A DNA stretch of 64,000 nt from positions 62,001 to 126,000 of the forward strand of contig NZ_JAJNDB010000006.1 of NCBI RefSeq assembly GCF_021026375.1, given 5' to 3'. The notes beneath the pieces were generated by a model, which saw only the letters and a list, made by a program, of their open reading frames with translations, was not told where the DNA came from and made no database searches. The position numbers and the translations under genes were made by a program. Each line of letters starts with the position of its first letter. Position 1 is the first letter of the stretch. The DNA is from Actinomycetospora endophytica (GTDB lineage Bacteria > Actinomycetota > Actinomycetes > Mycobacteriales > Pseudonocardiaceae). Positions 44,466 through 55,205 of this stretch are shown one piece after another.

Positions 44466-45356
44466 TCAGCTCGCGGAGGGGTCGGCCGCGACGCCGAGGC
44501 GGCTGACCACGTCCACCACCGCGGGGTGGCGGTTCATGCTGATGTAGTGGATGTTGCCGACGCCCTCGTCGTACATCCGCTGCGAGAGCTCGACGCACAG
44601 GTCGATGCCCGCATCCCGCAGGGCGTCCTTGTCGTCGACCAGCGGCTCGAGCCGGTCGAGCATGTGACGGGGCAGGGGCGCCCCGGAGAAGTCGGCGCCG
44701 GTCTCCATCGACTTCGCCGTCGTGATCGGCATGAGCCCCGGCATGATCGGGATGTCGCACCCGGCCGCGGCGATCCGGTCGCGCATCCGGAGGAACTGGT
44801 CGGCGTCGTAGAACATCTGGGTGATCGCGAACTCCGCGCCCGCCTTCACCTTCTGCACGAAGAACCGGGTGTCGACGTCCTCGTCCTCCGAGCGCGGGTG
44901 CAGGTACGGGAAGGCCGCCACGCCGACGCAGAAGGTGCCGAGGCGCCGGACCATGTGCACCAGCTCGTCGGTGTACTGCAGGCCCGCGGGGTGCGGCACC
45001 CACTCGGCGTCCTTGTCGTTGGGCGGGTCCCCCCGGATCGCGAGGACGTTGGAGATGCCCGCCTCGGCGTAGGAGCCGATGACGTGGCGCAGGTCGTCCA
45101 TGGACGCGTCGACCGCCGTGAGGTGGGCCATCGCGGTGAGCGTCGTCTCGGTGGCGATCCGCCCGGTGGTGCGCACGGTGCGATCACGGCTGGAGCCGCC
45201 CGCGCCGTAGGTCACCGAGACGAACGCCGGGTCGAGCGGCTCGACCGACCGCACCGTGTCCCACAGGGTGCGCTCGCCCTCGTCGTTCTTGGGCGGGAAG
45301 AACTCCACCGAGAAGGTCGGCGTCCCACGCTGGATGCGTTCCATGACAGTGGCCAT
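44466..45356 (-). CDS. metF: Methylenetetrahydrofolate reductase
   Basis: Flavin-dependent enzyme producing 5-methyl-THF for methionine synthesis. From ATG 45356 it has 296 residues, normal for MetF. TFSVEFFPPKNDEGERTLW with the catalytic Glu, FVSVTYGAGGSSRDRTV, LAIRGDPPND, AEFAITQMFYDADQF and IPIMPGLMPITTAKS are MetF signatures. It corresponds to Rv2172c in position. It is divergent from the prenyl synthase with 133 bp between them. Confidence 0.94.
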   Translation of the reverse strand: MATVMERIQRGTPTFSVEFFPPKNDEGERTLWDTVRSVEPLDPAFVSVTYGAGGSSRDRTVRTTGRIATETTLTAMAHLTAVDASMDDLRHVIGSYAEAGISNVLAIRGDPPNDKDAEWVPHPAGLQYTDELVHMVRRLGTFCVGVAAFPYLHPRSEDEDVDTRFFVQKVKAGAEFAITQMFYDADQFLRMRDRIAAAGCDIPIMPGLMPITTAKSMETGADFSGAPLPRHMLDRLEPLVDDKDALRDAGIDLCVELSQRMYDEGVGNIHYISMNRHPAVVDVVSRLGVAADPSAS

Positions 45357-45489
45357 CCGGTGACCATACGTGGCCGACACCTCCCCCGGGACCACTCGTG
45401 TGACCCCCGCCGCCCGCTCCGACACCCGTCCGGCCGGTCCGCGCGGACGTGCCTACCCTGAACCCGGCGAACCGCCGAGAGGAGAACGG

Positions 45490-46686
45490 ATGACGGCTGG
45501 CCGGACGCTCGCGACCCCGAGCGGCGCCCTGACCGGCGACGATCCCGGGTCCGACGACGGGTCGACGGCCCCGCGACGGCGCGGGGACCGGGACGTGAGC
45601 GAGGTCCTCGCCACCGTCGACGCCGATCTGCCCGCGGCCGTGACGGATGCCCTCCGTGATTTCCTCGACGTCCGCCGCGCGGCGTGCGCCGAGATGGCGG
45701 AGGAGTTCCTCGACGCCGTGGACGACCTCGCCGCGCTCGCGCTCGGCGGGGGCAAACGGCTGCGGCCGACCTTCGCCTGGTGGGGCTGGCGCGCCGCCGG
45801 CGGGCCGGACGCGCCCGACGCGCCGCACCCCGACGTCGTGCTGCACACCGTGGCCGCGCTCGAGCTGATCCAGGCGTGCGCGCTCGTCCACGACGACCTC
45901 ATCGACGACTCGGCCCTGCGGCGCGGTTCCCCGACGGTGCACGCGCGCTGGACCGGCCGCCACCGCGAGCGGGGCTGGATCGGCGAGCCGGAGCGCCTCG
46001 GTGCGGCCGTCGCGGTGCTCGTCGGCGACGTCGCCCTGGCCTGGGCCGACGACATGCTGCGCGCGGCGGGACTCGACCCGGCCGCGCTCGCGCGGGCCAC
46101 CCCGGTGTGGGAGGCGATGCGCACCGAGATGCTCACCGGGCAGTTCCTCGACGTCGTCGGCCACGCGACCGACCTCGCCACCCCCGAGGGGGTCCTGCGG
46201 ATCAGCCGCTACAAGACCGCGGCCTACACCATCGAGCGGCCGCTGCACCTGGGCGCAGCACTGGCCGGGGCCGGCGGCGACGTCGTCTCCGCCTACCGGC
46301 GCTTCGGCACCGACCTCGGGATCGCGTTCCAGCTGCGCGACGACCTGCTCGGGGTGTTCGGCGACCCGGCGGTGACCGGCAAGCCCGCCGGCGACGACCT
46401 GCGCGAGGGCAAGCGGACGCTGCTCGTCGCGCTCGCCCGCAACCACCCCGACCAGGACGGCGCCGCCCCGGTCGAGCGCGCGCTGGGCAAGCAGGACCTG
46501 ACCACCTCCGACGTCGAGGCCGCGCGCGCGGCGCTCGACACGCTCGGGGTGGTCGACGACGTCGAGGAGCGCATCGCCACCCTGACCACCTCCGCGCTCG
46601 ACGCCCTCGCCGAGGTCGACCTCGACCCGCAGGGACGGGAGCGCCTCGTCGCCCTCGCCGCTGCCGCCACCCGCCGCACCCGATGA
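45490..46686 (+). CDS. idsA: Polyprenyl (geranylgeranyl) diphosphate synthase
   Basis: Trans-prenyltransferase, 398 residues, ATG with GAGAGGA ribosome site. GGGKRLRPTFAWWGW and LVHDDLIDDSALRRGSPTVH contain the first Asp-rich motif (DDLIDD), and FGTDLGIAFQLRDDLLGVFGD the second (normally DDxxD, here RDDLLG followed by GD). It is the homologue of Rv2173 (idsA2). Its stop overlaps the crtI start (ATGA), so in this organism it most likely supplies GGPP for carotenoid synthesis. An acidic N-terminal extension of about 45 residues has no clear role. Confidence 0.94.
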   Translation: MTAGRTLATPSGALTGDDPGSDDGSTAPRRRGDRDVSEVLATVDADLPAAVTDALRDFLDVRRAACAEMAEEFLDAVDDLAALALGGGKRLRPTFAWWGWRAAGGPDAPDAPHPDVVLHTVAALELIQACALVHDDLIDDSALRRGSPTVHARWTGRHRERGWIGEPERLGAAVAVLVGDVALAWADDMLRAAGLDPAALARATPVWEAMRTEMLTGQFLDVVGHATDLATPEGVLRISRYKTAAYTIERPLHLGAALAGAGGDVVSAYRRFGTDLGIAFQLRDDLLGVFGDPAVTGKPAGDDLREGKRTLLVALARNHPDQDGAAPVERALGKQDLTTSDVEAARAALDTLGVVDDVEERIATLTTSALDALAEVDLDPQGRERLVALAAAATRRTR

Positions 46687-48188
46687 GCCCGCGCCGGACC
46701 GTGCCGCCGTCGCGCCACGTGGTCGTCGTCGGGGCCGGGCTCGCGGGACTCGCCGCCGCGCTGCACCTGCGCGGGGCCGGGTGCGAGGTCACCGTCGTCG
46801 AGCGCGAGCCGTTCCCCGGCGGCCGGGCGGGCCGGCTCGACCTGGCCGGCTTCCGGCTCGACACCGGGCCCACCGTCCTGACGATGCCCGACCTGCTCGA
46901 GGCGCCCCTGGCCGCCGTCGGGGAGAAGATCGGCGACCGCCTCGACCTCGTCCCACTGGATCCGGCCTACCACGCGCGCTTCGCCGACGGCTCCGCGATC
47001 GACGTGCACACCGGGACCGAGGCCATGGAGCAGGAGATCCGCGAGCAGGTCTCCGCGCGCGACGCCGTGGGCTACCGGCGCCTGCGCACCTGGCTCGGCG
47101 AGCTGTACCGCGTGCAGATGGCGACCTTCATCGACGCCAACTTCGACTCGCCGCTCGACGTGCTCTCCCCCGACCTGGCCCGGCTCGCCGCACTCGGCGG
47201 CTTCGGCCGGCTCGGCCCGCGCATCGGCCGCTTCCTCGACGACGAGCGCCTGCGCCGCATCTTCTCGTTCCAGGCGCTCTACGCGGGGGTGCCGCCCGAG
47301 CGGGCGCTCGCGGCGTACGCGGTGATCGCCTACATGGACACGATCGCGGGGGTGTTCTTCCCCAGGGGGCACGACCGCGCTCCGGGCGGGGTACGTGCCC
47401 TGCCGCAGGCCTACGCCGACGCCGCGGTCGAGGCCGGGGTCGAGCTCCGCCTGGGCACCGAGGTGACCGGACTGGAACGTCGCGGCAACCGGGTCACCGC
47501 CGTCGTCACCGACGGGGGCAGCGTGCCGGCCGACGCCGTCGTCCTCACCCCCGACCTCCCCGTCGTGCACCGGCTGCTCGGCCGCACCCCCCGACGCCCG
47601 GTGCCGCTGCGGTGGTCGCCGTCGGCGTTCGTCGTGCACCTCGGGCTCGACCGGCCGCAGCCGACGCTCGGGCACCACACCATCTCCTTCGGCGGCGCGT
47701 GGGCGTCCACGTTCGACGAGATCATCCACCGCGGGCGGCTGATGAGTGACCCGTCACTCCTGGTCACGCGCCCGACGGCCACCGATCCCGCGCTTGCCCC
47801 ACCCGGCGGCGACTACGTCTCGGTGCTCGCGCCGTGCCCGCACCTCGACGCTGCGCCCGACCTGGACTGGGACCGCATCGGGCCGCGCTACCGCGACGAG
47901 ATCCTCGGGGTGCTCGCCGGCCGGGGCATCGACCTGGACCCCGCGTCCGTCGTCGCCGAGCACCGCATCTCCCCCGCCGACTGGGCGCGGGCCGGGATGG
48001 CGGCGGGCACCCCGTTCGCCACCGCGCACACCTTCGCCCAGACCGGCCCGTTCCGGCCCGGCAACCTCCCGCGCGGGGTCGACAACGTCGTCCTCGCCGG
48101 GTGCGGGACGACACCGGGCGTCGGTGTACCGACGGTGGTCGTGTCCGGGAAGCTCGCCGCGCAGCGCATCGTCGGGGACGCCGCATGA
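46683..48188 (+). CDS. crtI: Phytoene desaturase CrtI-type
   Basis: FAD-dependent carotenoid desaturase, 501 residues. The N-terminal FAD fold [20 protein letters not shown] (residues 13-32) is followed by [20 protein letters not shown]. The bacterial phytoene dehydrogenase pattern is complete, with [13 protein letters not shown]-like text ([19 protein letters not shown]), [11 protein letters not shown] and the C-terminal [20 protein letters not shown]. It turns phytoene into lycopene or a shorter desaturated product. It is translationally coupled to the genes on each side (ATGA overlaps). No cyclase gene is nearby, so the final pigment cannot be deduced. Confidence 0.94.
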   Translation: MSPRRTVPPSRHVVVVGAGLAGLAAALHLRGAGCEVTVVEREPFPGGRAGRLDLAGFRLDTGPTVLTMPDLLEAPLAAVGEKIGDRLDLVPLDPAYHARFADGSAIDVHTGTEAMEQEIREQVSARDAVGYRRLRTWLGELYRVQMATFIDANFDSPLDVLSPDLARLAALGGFGRLGPRIGRFLDDERLRRIFSFQALYAGVPPERALAAYAVIAYMDTIAGVFFPRGHDRAPGGVRALPQAYADAAVEAGVELRLGTEVTGLERRGNRVTAVVTDGGSVPADAVVLTPDLPVVHRLLGRTPRRPVPLRWSPSAFVVHLGLDRPQPTLGHHTISFGGAWASTFDEIIHRGRLMSDPSLLVTRPTATDPALAPPGGDYVSVLAPCPHLDAAPDLDWDRIGPRYRDEILGVLAGRGIDLDPASVVAEHRISPADWARAGMAAGTPFATAHTFAQTGPFRPGNLPRGVDNVVLAGCGTTPGVGVPTVVVSGKLAAQRIVGDAA

Positions 48189-49177
48189 CGTCGGGGGTGG
48201 CCGCGCCGCGGGTCGCGGCGGGCGAGCTCGACGCCGCCGGCATCACCGCGCCCGCGCTGCGCGGGGCCTATGCCCGCTGCCGGGCGCTCAACGCCGCGCA
48301 CGGGCGCACGTACTTCCTGGCCACCCGTCTACTCACGCCGGCGCAGCGGCCCGCGATCCACGCGCTGTACGGCTTCGCGCGGATGGCCGACGACGTCGTC
48401 GACACCCCCGGCGCGGCCTCGACCGCCGAGGTGGTGGCGCGCCTGGAGGAGGTCCGGGCGCGGATGCGGGTGGCGCTCGCCGGGACCACCGACGGGGAGC
48501 GGCTGCTCACCGAGGAGCCGGTGGTCGCGGCGCTGGCCGACACCGTCGAGCGCTACGGGATCCCGCACCGCCACCTCGAGGACTTCATGGACTCGATGGC
48601 GATGGACCTCACGGTCCCCGACTACGGGTCGTTCGACGACCTCGGCGTCTACGTCCACGGCTCCGCGGCGGTGATCGGGCTGCAGGTGCTGCCGGTGCTG
48701 GGGACGGTGGTCCCGCGCGCCGAGGCCGAGCCCGCCGCCGCCGCGCTCGGGGTGGCGTTCCAGCTGACGAACTTCCTGCGCGACGTCGGCGAGGACCTCG
48801 ACCGCGGGCGGGTCTACCTGCCGGGCGACGAGCTGGCGGCGTTCGGCGTGGACCGCGAGCTGCTGCTGTGGTGCCGGGCGCGGCAGCGCAACGACCCCCG
48901 GGTGCGCCGGGCGCTGGCCCACCTGGTGGCGCGGACCCGGGCGATCTACCGGCGCGCGGAGCCCGGGATCGAGCTGCTCGACCCGGTCTCGCGCCCCTGC
49001 GTGCGGGCGGCGGCGGTGCTCTACGGCGGCATCCTCGACGAGATCGTGGCGGTCGACTACGACGTGCTCGCCCACCGCGTCGTCGTCGGCAACGGCCGCC
49101 GAGCGGCGGTCGCGGGCCCGGGGCTGGTGCGCGCGGTGCTCGCGCGACGGCGTCCCGGGCGCCGACACCGGCCGTAG
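48185..49177 (+). CDS. crtB: Phytoene synthase CrtB
   Basis: Squalene/phytoene synthase family, 330 residues. The first Asp-rich motif DDVVD is at residues 69-73 ([14 protein letters not shown]) and the second in [41 protein letters not shown] is also typical. It condenses two GGPP to phytoene at the membrane face. As the third gene of idsA-crtI-crtB it completes a minimal lycopene-type operon. The last 25 residues are Arg-rich. Confidence 0.95.
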   Translation: MTSGVAAPRVAAGELDAAGITAPALRGAYARCRALNAAHGRTYFLATRLLTPAQRPAIHALYGFARMADDVVDTPGAASTAEVVARLEEVRARMRVALAGTTDGERLLTEEPVVAALADTVERYGIPHRHLEDFMDSMAMDLTVPDYGSFDDLGVYVHGSAAVIGLQVLPVLGTVVPRAEAEPAAAALGVAFQLTNFLRDVGEDLDRGRVYLPGDELAAFGVDRELLLWCRARQRNDPRVRRALAHLVARTRAIYRRAEPGIELLDPVSRPCVRAAAVLYGGILDEIVAVDYDVLAHRVVVGNGRRAAVAGPGLVRAVLARRRPGRRHRP

Positions 49178-49186
49178 GCTGCGCAG

Positions 49187-49645
49187 GTGCGCCCCGCCGT
49201 CGACGAGCTGGTCCTCGCGGTGGACGCCGACTGCCACCGGTGCCGTGCGGCGGGCGCGGAGGCCGCACGCCGCGCTCCCGGTCTCGAGGTGGCACCGCTG
49301 CGCGACTACCGCGTGCGGGCCTGGCGGGCCGAGGCCTACGGGGCCGACGCGCCGTGGGCGCCGACGCTGCTCGCGGTGAGCGTGCGCCCGGACGGCGCCG
49401 ACGAGGTGCGGGCGTGGCACGGCCCGGCGGTCGCCGCGGGCCTGGTCACGACCCTGGGTCCACGCCGGGCCGCCGCCCTCGTGCCGGTGCTCGGTGGGCT
49501 CCTCGGTGGCGGGCGCTACAGCGCCATCGCCTGGGCGCGGCGCTTCACCTCGCCGCCCCGGTCCGAGCGCAGCGCCTCGATGGGGGCGCCCGGCAGCGTC
49601 GGGTCCTCGAGGAAGAGCCAGCGGAGGATCTCCTCGTCGGAGTAG
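49187..49645 (+). CDS. Small CxxC (thioredoxin-like?) protein overlapping the next gene antisense
   Basis: Begins with GTG 10 bp after the crtB stop. The N-terminus VDELVLAVDADCHRCRAAG has a DCHRC (CxxC) motif after a short beta strand, as in thioredoxin/glutaredoxin-like folds. The following segment (VRAWRAEAYGADAPWAPTLL, VRAWHGPAVAAGLVTTLGP) keeps a cis-Pro-like APTLL element. The first about 110 codons look coding. The last 43 codons (49516-49645) lie antisense to the Rv2175c-like gene and are Ser/Arg-rich, so the end may be a read-through of an ancestral stop. I do not know the family. Confidence 0.6.
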   Translation: MRPAVDELVLAVDADCHRCRAAGAEAARRAPGLEVAPLRDYRVRAWRAEAYGADAPWAPTLLAVSVRPDGADEVRAWHGPAVAAGLVTTLGPRRAAALVPVLGGLLGGGRYSAIAWARRFTSPPRSERSASMGAPGSVGSSRKSQRRISSSE

Positions 49646-49875
49646 CCGCCGTCGCGCAGCACCGTGATGGTGCCGGGCAGGCCCTTCACCACCGCCGTCT
49701 CGCCGACGAACGCGGCGGGCACGATCCACCGCTCGCCGTCGCGCACCCCGAGCATCTGGCCCTGTTTGATCATCTGGGCGACGCGCGTACGGGGTACGCC
49801 GAGGCGTTCGGAGGCCTCGGCGAGGGTGAGGGTGTCGATCTCCCGTCCGACGATGGCGGTCAGTGCGGCGGTCAT
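49516..49875 (-). CDS. Rv2175c-like DNA-binding protein
   Basis: A 119-residue protein, ATG 49875. The N-terminal winged-helix/HTH part DTLTLAEASERLGVPRTRVAQMIKQG is split here as LTLAEASERLGVPRTRV and AQMIKQGQMLGVRDGERWIV. The C-terminus (GLPGTITVLRDGGYSDEEIL, RWLFLEDPTLPGAPIEALR) matches the second domain of M. tuberculosis Rv2175c, a DNA-binding protein phosphorylated by PknL. It is divergent from pknL, 120 bp apart, the same arrangement as in mycobacteria. The threonine-rich N-terminus (EIDTLTLAEAS) is a possible phosphorylation site; this is inference. Confidence 0.9.
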   Translation of the reverse strand: MTAALTAIVGREIDTLTLAEASERLGVPRTRVAQMIKQGQMLGVRDGERWIVPAAFVGETAVVKGLPGTITVLRDGGYSDEEILRWLFLEDPTLPGAPIEALRSDRGGEVKRRAQAMAL

Positions 49876-49995
49876 CGGGACACTGTGCCAGAGGACACCG
49901 TCCGGCATCACCGATCTCCCGGGGAAACGCCTGCTCCACCCTGGAGTCCGCGCGTCGGAAGGGGCAGCGCCGTCGTCCGCTCGTAGCATCCGTCC

Positions 49996-51249
49996 ATGGC
50001 CCGCGACGACCCAGGTCCTCCGAGGACCGGGTCGCGCACGGTTCTCGAGGGTCGCTACCGCGTCGGGGACGTCCTCGCGCGGGGCGGGATGTCCACCGTG
50101 CACCGCGGGACCGACCTGCGCCTCGACCGGCCGGTCGCGGTGAAGATCATGGAGCCGTCGCTGGCGCAGGACCCGAACTTCGTGCGCCGGTTCGAGCGGG
50201 AGGCCCGGGCCGCGGCGCGGCTCTCGCACCCCGGGATCGTCGCGGTGCACGACCAGGGGCGCGACGACGACGGCACGATCTTCCTGGTCCTCGAGCTCGT
50301 CGAGGGCGGGACGCTGCGCGACGTCATCCGCGAGCAGGTGCGCCTGGCCCCGGCGACGGCGCTCACGGTGGTCGAGAACGTGCTCGCGGCCCTGCGCGTG
50401 GCGCACCGGCAGGGGATGGTCCACCGCGACGTCAAGCCGGAGAACGTCCTCGTCTCGCGCTCGGGCGAGCTGAAGGTGGCCGACTTCGGGCTGGTGGCGG
50501 CCGCGTGGGACGGCGCCGCGGACGGCTCGCTGGACACCGGCGGCTCCACCTCGGACGACCTGATCCTCGGCACCGCCGCGTACCTCGCGCCCGAGCAGGT
50601 CGAGCACGGGCGCACCGACGAGCGCAGCGACGTCTACGCCGCAGGCGTCGTGCTCTTCGAACTGCTCACCGGCGCGCCCCCGCACGGCGGAGACACCGCG
50701 CTGGCGGTGGCCTACCGGCACGTGAACGTCGACGTGCCGGCGCCGTCCACCCGGGCGCCGGGCATCCCGCGGGCCCTGGACCGGCTCGTCGTCGCCGCCA
50801 CCCGCCGCGATCCGGGCGAGCGGCTGGCCTCCGCGGCCGCGTTCCTCGACGCCGCGCGGCGGGTGCGTCAGGAGGAGTCGCTGCCGTTCTCGCCGGTCGC
50901 GCCGCCGCGCCGGCCCCGCGCGGGGTCGGCAGCCCCGCCGCCGCACACCGGGACGCGGCGGTTCAGCGGCCCGACGCCCCGCACGGCCCCCGAGGAGGCT
51001 CCGCCGCCGCCTCCCGTCGACGACGACGAGCCGGACGAGGACGACGAGCCCGACGAGCCGACCCGGGACTCCGGCGGAACCGGGCGCACGGGGCACGTCG
51101 ACGACGTGGTCGACCGCGTCGAGCGCCACGCCCGGCGTCGGGACCGGATCCGCTCGCGGCGGGTGTTCGCGGTGTGGCTCGTGCTCGTCACCGCGGCGAC
51201 CGTGGCGGCCGGGATCGCCGGCTGGGGCCTGGGTGCCGGCGGGTTGTGA
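49996..51249 (+). CDS. pknL: Serine/threonine protein kinase PknL
   Basis: Hanks-type kinase with one membrane helix, 417 residues. Gly loop LARGGMSTVHRG (28-39), VAVKIM with the ATP lysine at 50, HRDVKPEN with the catalytic Asp at 145, DFG at 163-165, and the activation segment TSDDLILGTAAYLAPEQ. A Pro- and Asp/Glu-rich juxtamembrane region (about 290-370) precedes the helix VFAVWLVLVTAATVAAGIAG. Only a few residues remain outside, so there is no sensor domain, as in mycobacterial PknL. The stop codon lies inside the terminator hairpin that follows. Confidence 0.96.
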   Translation: MARDDPGPPRTGSRTVLEGRYRVGDVLARGGMSTVHRGTDLRLDRPVAVKIMEPSLAQDPNFVRRFEREARAAARLSHPGIVAVHDQGRDDDGTIFLVLELVEGGTLRDVIREQVRLAPATALTVVENVLAALRVAHRQGMVHRDVKPENVLVSRSGELKVADFGLVAAAWDGAADGSLDTGGSTSDDLILGTAAYLAPEQVEHGRTDERSDVYAAGVVLFELLTGAPPHGGDTALAVAYRHVNVDVPAPSTRAPGIPRALDRLVVAATRRDPGERLASAAAFLDAARRVRQEESLPFSPVAPPRRPRAGSAAPPPHTGTRRFSGPTPRTAPEEAPPPPPVDDDEPDEDDEPDEPTRDSGGTGRTGHVDDVVDRVERHARRRDRIRSRRVFAVWLVLVTAATVAAGIAGWGLGAGGL

Positions 51250-51285
51250 GCACTCATCGTCGCTATGGCGACAATGAGTGCTCAC
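51246..51285. terminator. 18-bp hairpin between convergent pknL and aroG
   Basis: Arms 51246-51263 and 51268-51285 pair with one mismatch around TATG. The left arm begins GTGAGCACTCAT and includes the pknL stop codon. It belongs to the same sequence family as the hairpin at 56684-56723 and ends 16 bp before the aroG stop, so it probably stops both transcripts. Confidence 0.75.
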
Positions 51286-51300
51286 ACGCGCGCAGCGCAC

Positions 51301-52713
<1,413 letters not shown>

Positions 52714-53670
52714 TCAGCACACGCGGTGATCGATCTCCTCGCCGCGCGCGAAGCGCCCCACATTGGCGACGAAACCGCGGGCCATGCCCGCGTAGGACTC
52801 CTCCGTGATCCCCCCGATGTGCGGGGTGACCACCACGTTCTCGGCGAGCAGCTCGTCGTGCGGGTCGATCGGCTCGGACCAGGTCACGTCGAGCCCGGCG
52901 CCGGTGAGCCGCCCGGAGCGCAGGGCCGCGAGCAGGGCGTCGTAGTCGACGACGGGGCCGCGCCCGACGTTCACCACGTGCCCACCGGGCCGCAGTGCGC
53001 CGAGGGCGGCGCCGTCGACGATCCCGCGGGTGTCCTCGGTGAGCGGGCATGCCACGACGAGGTCGTCGACGCCGTCGAGGGCGGCGGACAGGTCGTGCGC
53101 CCGGCGGTAGGTCCCGACGACGGCGGCCGCGGCCGGGTAGGCGTCCGCCTCCCGCCGGCCGACCCCGACGACGTGGACCCCGAACGCCGCGAGCCGCGTC
53201 GCGACCTCGACGCCGATGTCCCCGGTGCCGAGCACGGCGACCGTCCGGCCGCGCAGCATCGTCCCCATCGGGGCGCCGACCGCCTTCTCGGCGACGTTCG
53301 CCCGCGCCTCGGAGAACCGGCGCAGCAGGGAGAGGAGCAGCAGTACGGCGAGCTCGGCGACCGCGGTGGCGTTGCCGGAGTCGCCACCGGGGACGTTGGC
53401 GACGGGGATGGCCCGCTCCCGGGCGGCGTCGAGGTCGACGCCCGAGACCCCGACCCCGAACTGCTGGACGAACCGCGCGCCGCAGGCGTCCATCAGCGGC
53501 CCGTCGATGGTGCTGCCCAGCGGGGACAGCACGTCCACCGGCTGCGGGGCGGAATGGGGCACGTCCACCAGTTCGGCCCCGGCCAGTTCCGGGATCGCGA
53601 GCTCGTCGAGCGCCGCCGTGAGGCACCGACGCACCTCGGGGAACCCGCCGCCCACCAGTCCGATGCGCAT
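52714..53670 (-). CDS. D-isomer-specific 2-hydroxyacid dehydrogenase
   Basis: NAD(P)-dependent dehydrogenase of the D-2-hydroxyacid family, 318 residues from ATG 53670. FVQQFGVGVSGVDLDAARER and NVPGGDSGNATAVAELAVLL lie in the substrate domain. TVAVLGTGDIGVEVATRLAA is the nucleotide loop. VVNVGRGPVVDYDALLAAL carries the catalytic Arg (in NVGRG), DVTWSEPIDPHDEL the Glu, and VVTPHIGGITEES the His. The gene is absent from the mycobacterial version of this interval as I recall, and lies between aroG and RNase AS. The substrate (phosphoglycerate, glyoxylate or other) is undetermined. Confidence 0.92.
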   Translation of the reverse strand: MRIGLVGGGFPEVRRCLTAALDELAIPELAGAELVDVPHSAPQPVDVLSPLGSTIDGPLMDACGARFVQQFGVGVSGVDLDAARERAIPVANVPGGDSGNATAVAELAVLLLLSLLRRFSEARANVAEKAVGAPMGTMLRGRTVAVLGTGDIGVEVATRLAAFGVHVVGVGRREADAYPAAAAVVGTYRRAHDLSAALDGVDDLVVACPLTEDTRGIVDGAALGALRPGGHVVNVGRGPVVDYDALLAALRSGRLTGAGLDVTWSEPIDPHDELLAENVVVTPHIGGITEESYAGMARGFVANVGRFARGEEIDHRVC

Positions 53671-53719
53671 GACGATCACGATGCCACGCGCCGGCGTCGT
53701 GCGGCCGCCCAGTGCCGGC

Positions 53720-54247
53720 TCAGTGGCGGCCGGCACGCCCCTCGACGTCGGCCATCCCGAGCTCGTGCCAGCGGGCGTCGATGACCTCCCACTTGCGCAG
53801 GTTGTGGCGGGCGTCCGCGAGCGCGTCGTGGGCGTCGTCGGGCGCGGCCGGCAGGGCGGGGCGCCCGACGTCGTCCCAGCGCTGGCGCAGGTCCCGGGTG
53901 AACCGGGGCAGGGCCCGGGGCAGGTCGGGCATGGCGCCCCAGAGCTGGGCGATGACGACGTGGTCGTACGGCGCGTTCCAGGCCCACAGCTCGACCTCGC
54001 CGTCGCCCGCCGTCACGAACGCGAAGAAGTCCTCGCGGATCTGGAGGCGGCTGCGCCAGACCGGGTCCGACGACGACGGGAGCTTGTCCAGCACGTTCTT
54101 GCGCACCCACGGTCCGGCCCGCATCGCGTCGAACTGGCGGGAGACCGCGTAGAACTCGCGGCCCGCCTCGTCGACCGCGCCCAGCGAGACGAGCTCGATC
54201 GTCGTGCCGTCCTCGATGAACTCGCAGTCGTAGAAGATCCGTGCCAC
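53720..54247 (-). CDS. Exoribonuclease AS (Rv2179c-like, RNase T fold)
   Basis: 3'-5' exoribonuclease of the DEDD type, 175 residues from GTG 54247. RIFYDCEFIEDGTTIELVSLG gives the first Asp-Glu pair, ELWAWNAPYDHVVIAQLWG the middle Asp, and DDAHDALADARHNLRKWEVI the last Asp with its His. Sequence and length agree well with M. tuberculosis Rv2179c (RNase AS), which removes adenylates from RNA 3' ends. A start at ATG 54265 would add six residues. It lies in the Rv2178c-Rv2182c syntenic block. Confidence 0.93.
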   Translation of the reverse strand: MARIFYDCEFIEDGTTIELVSLGAVDEAGREFYAVSRQFDAMRAGPWVRKNVLDKLPSSSDPVWRSRLQIREDFFAFVTAGDGEVELWAWNAPYDHVVIAQLWGAMPDLPRALPRFTRDLRQRWDDVGRPALPAAPDDAHDALADARHNLRKWEVIDARWHELGMADVEGRAGRH

Positions 54248-54292
54248 GGGCGGGGATTCTCCCACCCGGTAGGCGGGGTCCGGGGGCGCCGG

Positions 54293-54988
54293 TCAGGCGG
54301 CCTGGTCCGAGCTCCCCGACTCCTCCTTGGCCTTCGACGCGTACACGTCGACGTACTCCTGCCCGGAGAGATCCATGAGCGCGTACATCACCTCGTCGGT
54401 GATCGCGCGCTCCACCTGGCGGTCGTCGGAGATGTCGAAGTACCGCGAGAAGTCCAGCGGCTCGCCGATCACGATCCGGATCTTCACGGGGCGCCAGAAG
54501 CGGGACCCGACGGGGTTGGCGCGGTCGGTGCCGACCATGGCGACCGGCACGACGGGGACCTTCGCCTCCAGCGCCATCCGGGCGACGCCGGTGCGGCCCT
54601 TGTAGAGCCGGCCGTCGGGCGACCGGGTGCCCTCGGGGTAGATCCCGAACAGCCTGCCCTCGCGGAGCACGCCGATGCCGGTGTCGAGGGCCGCCCGGGC
54701 GGCGCGGCCGTTGCCGCGCTCGATCGGCACCTGCCCCATGCCGGAGAAGAACCAGCGCTGCAGGGTGCCGACCAGACCCGGCGTCGTGAAGTACTCGGAC
54801 TTGGCCGGGAAGGCCATCCGACGGGGGACCATCAGCGGCAGCACGAAGGAGTCGAGGACCGCGAGGTGGTTCGACGCCACCAGGGCGCCGCCCGTGCGCG
54901 GGAGGTTCTCGGCGCCCCGCACCTCGGGGCGGAACGCGGCGCGCATCAGCGGTCCGAGGAACACCCACTTCATCAGCCAGTAGAGCAC
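54293..54988 (-). CDS. 1-acylglycerol-3-phosphate acyltransferase (PlsC family)
   Basis: Membrane-associated phospholipid acyltransferase, 231 residues from GTG 54988. The catalytic NHLAVLDS (NHxxxxD) lies near residue 40, and FGIYPEGTRSPDGRLYKGR holds the glycerol-phosphate site. VPVVPVAMVGTDRANPVG is the usual third block. The hydrophobic N-terminus LYWLMKWVFLGPLMRAAF anchors it. The C-terminal tail is Ser/Asp-rich. It corresponds to Rv2182c; the genes Rv2180c-2181 between it and RNase AS in mycobacteria (including a mannosyltransferase) are missing here. Confidence 0.93.
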   Translation of the reverse strand: MLYWLMKWVFLGPLMRAAFRPEVRGAENLPRTGGALVASNHLAVLDSFVLPLMVPRRMAFPAKSEYFTTPGLVGTLQRWFFSGMGQVPIERGNGRAARAALDTGIGVLREGRLFGIYPEGTRSPDGRLYKGRTGVARMALEAKVPVVPVAMVGTDRANPVGSRFWRPVKIRIVIGEPLDFSRYFDISDDRQVERAITDEVMYALMDLSGQEYVDVYASKAKEESGSSDQAA

Positions 54989-55205
54989 CGTTCTCCCTCC
55001 TGACGGACTCGGGACCCCGGATGTCGCAGCGTAGGCAGCGGGTCCACCCGGGGACAACGACGCGGCGTCGTAAGGGTCCCCGGACCGAGTGTCGACTCCA
55101 CCACCTGTTGGGGCACCTGGGCGTATCGCGGGCGTGTGGGACGTGCCACGATGAACGCGGGCGGCCGGCCGTGCGGCGCCCGAGACCCTGGTGCTGGAGG
55201 CGCGC

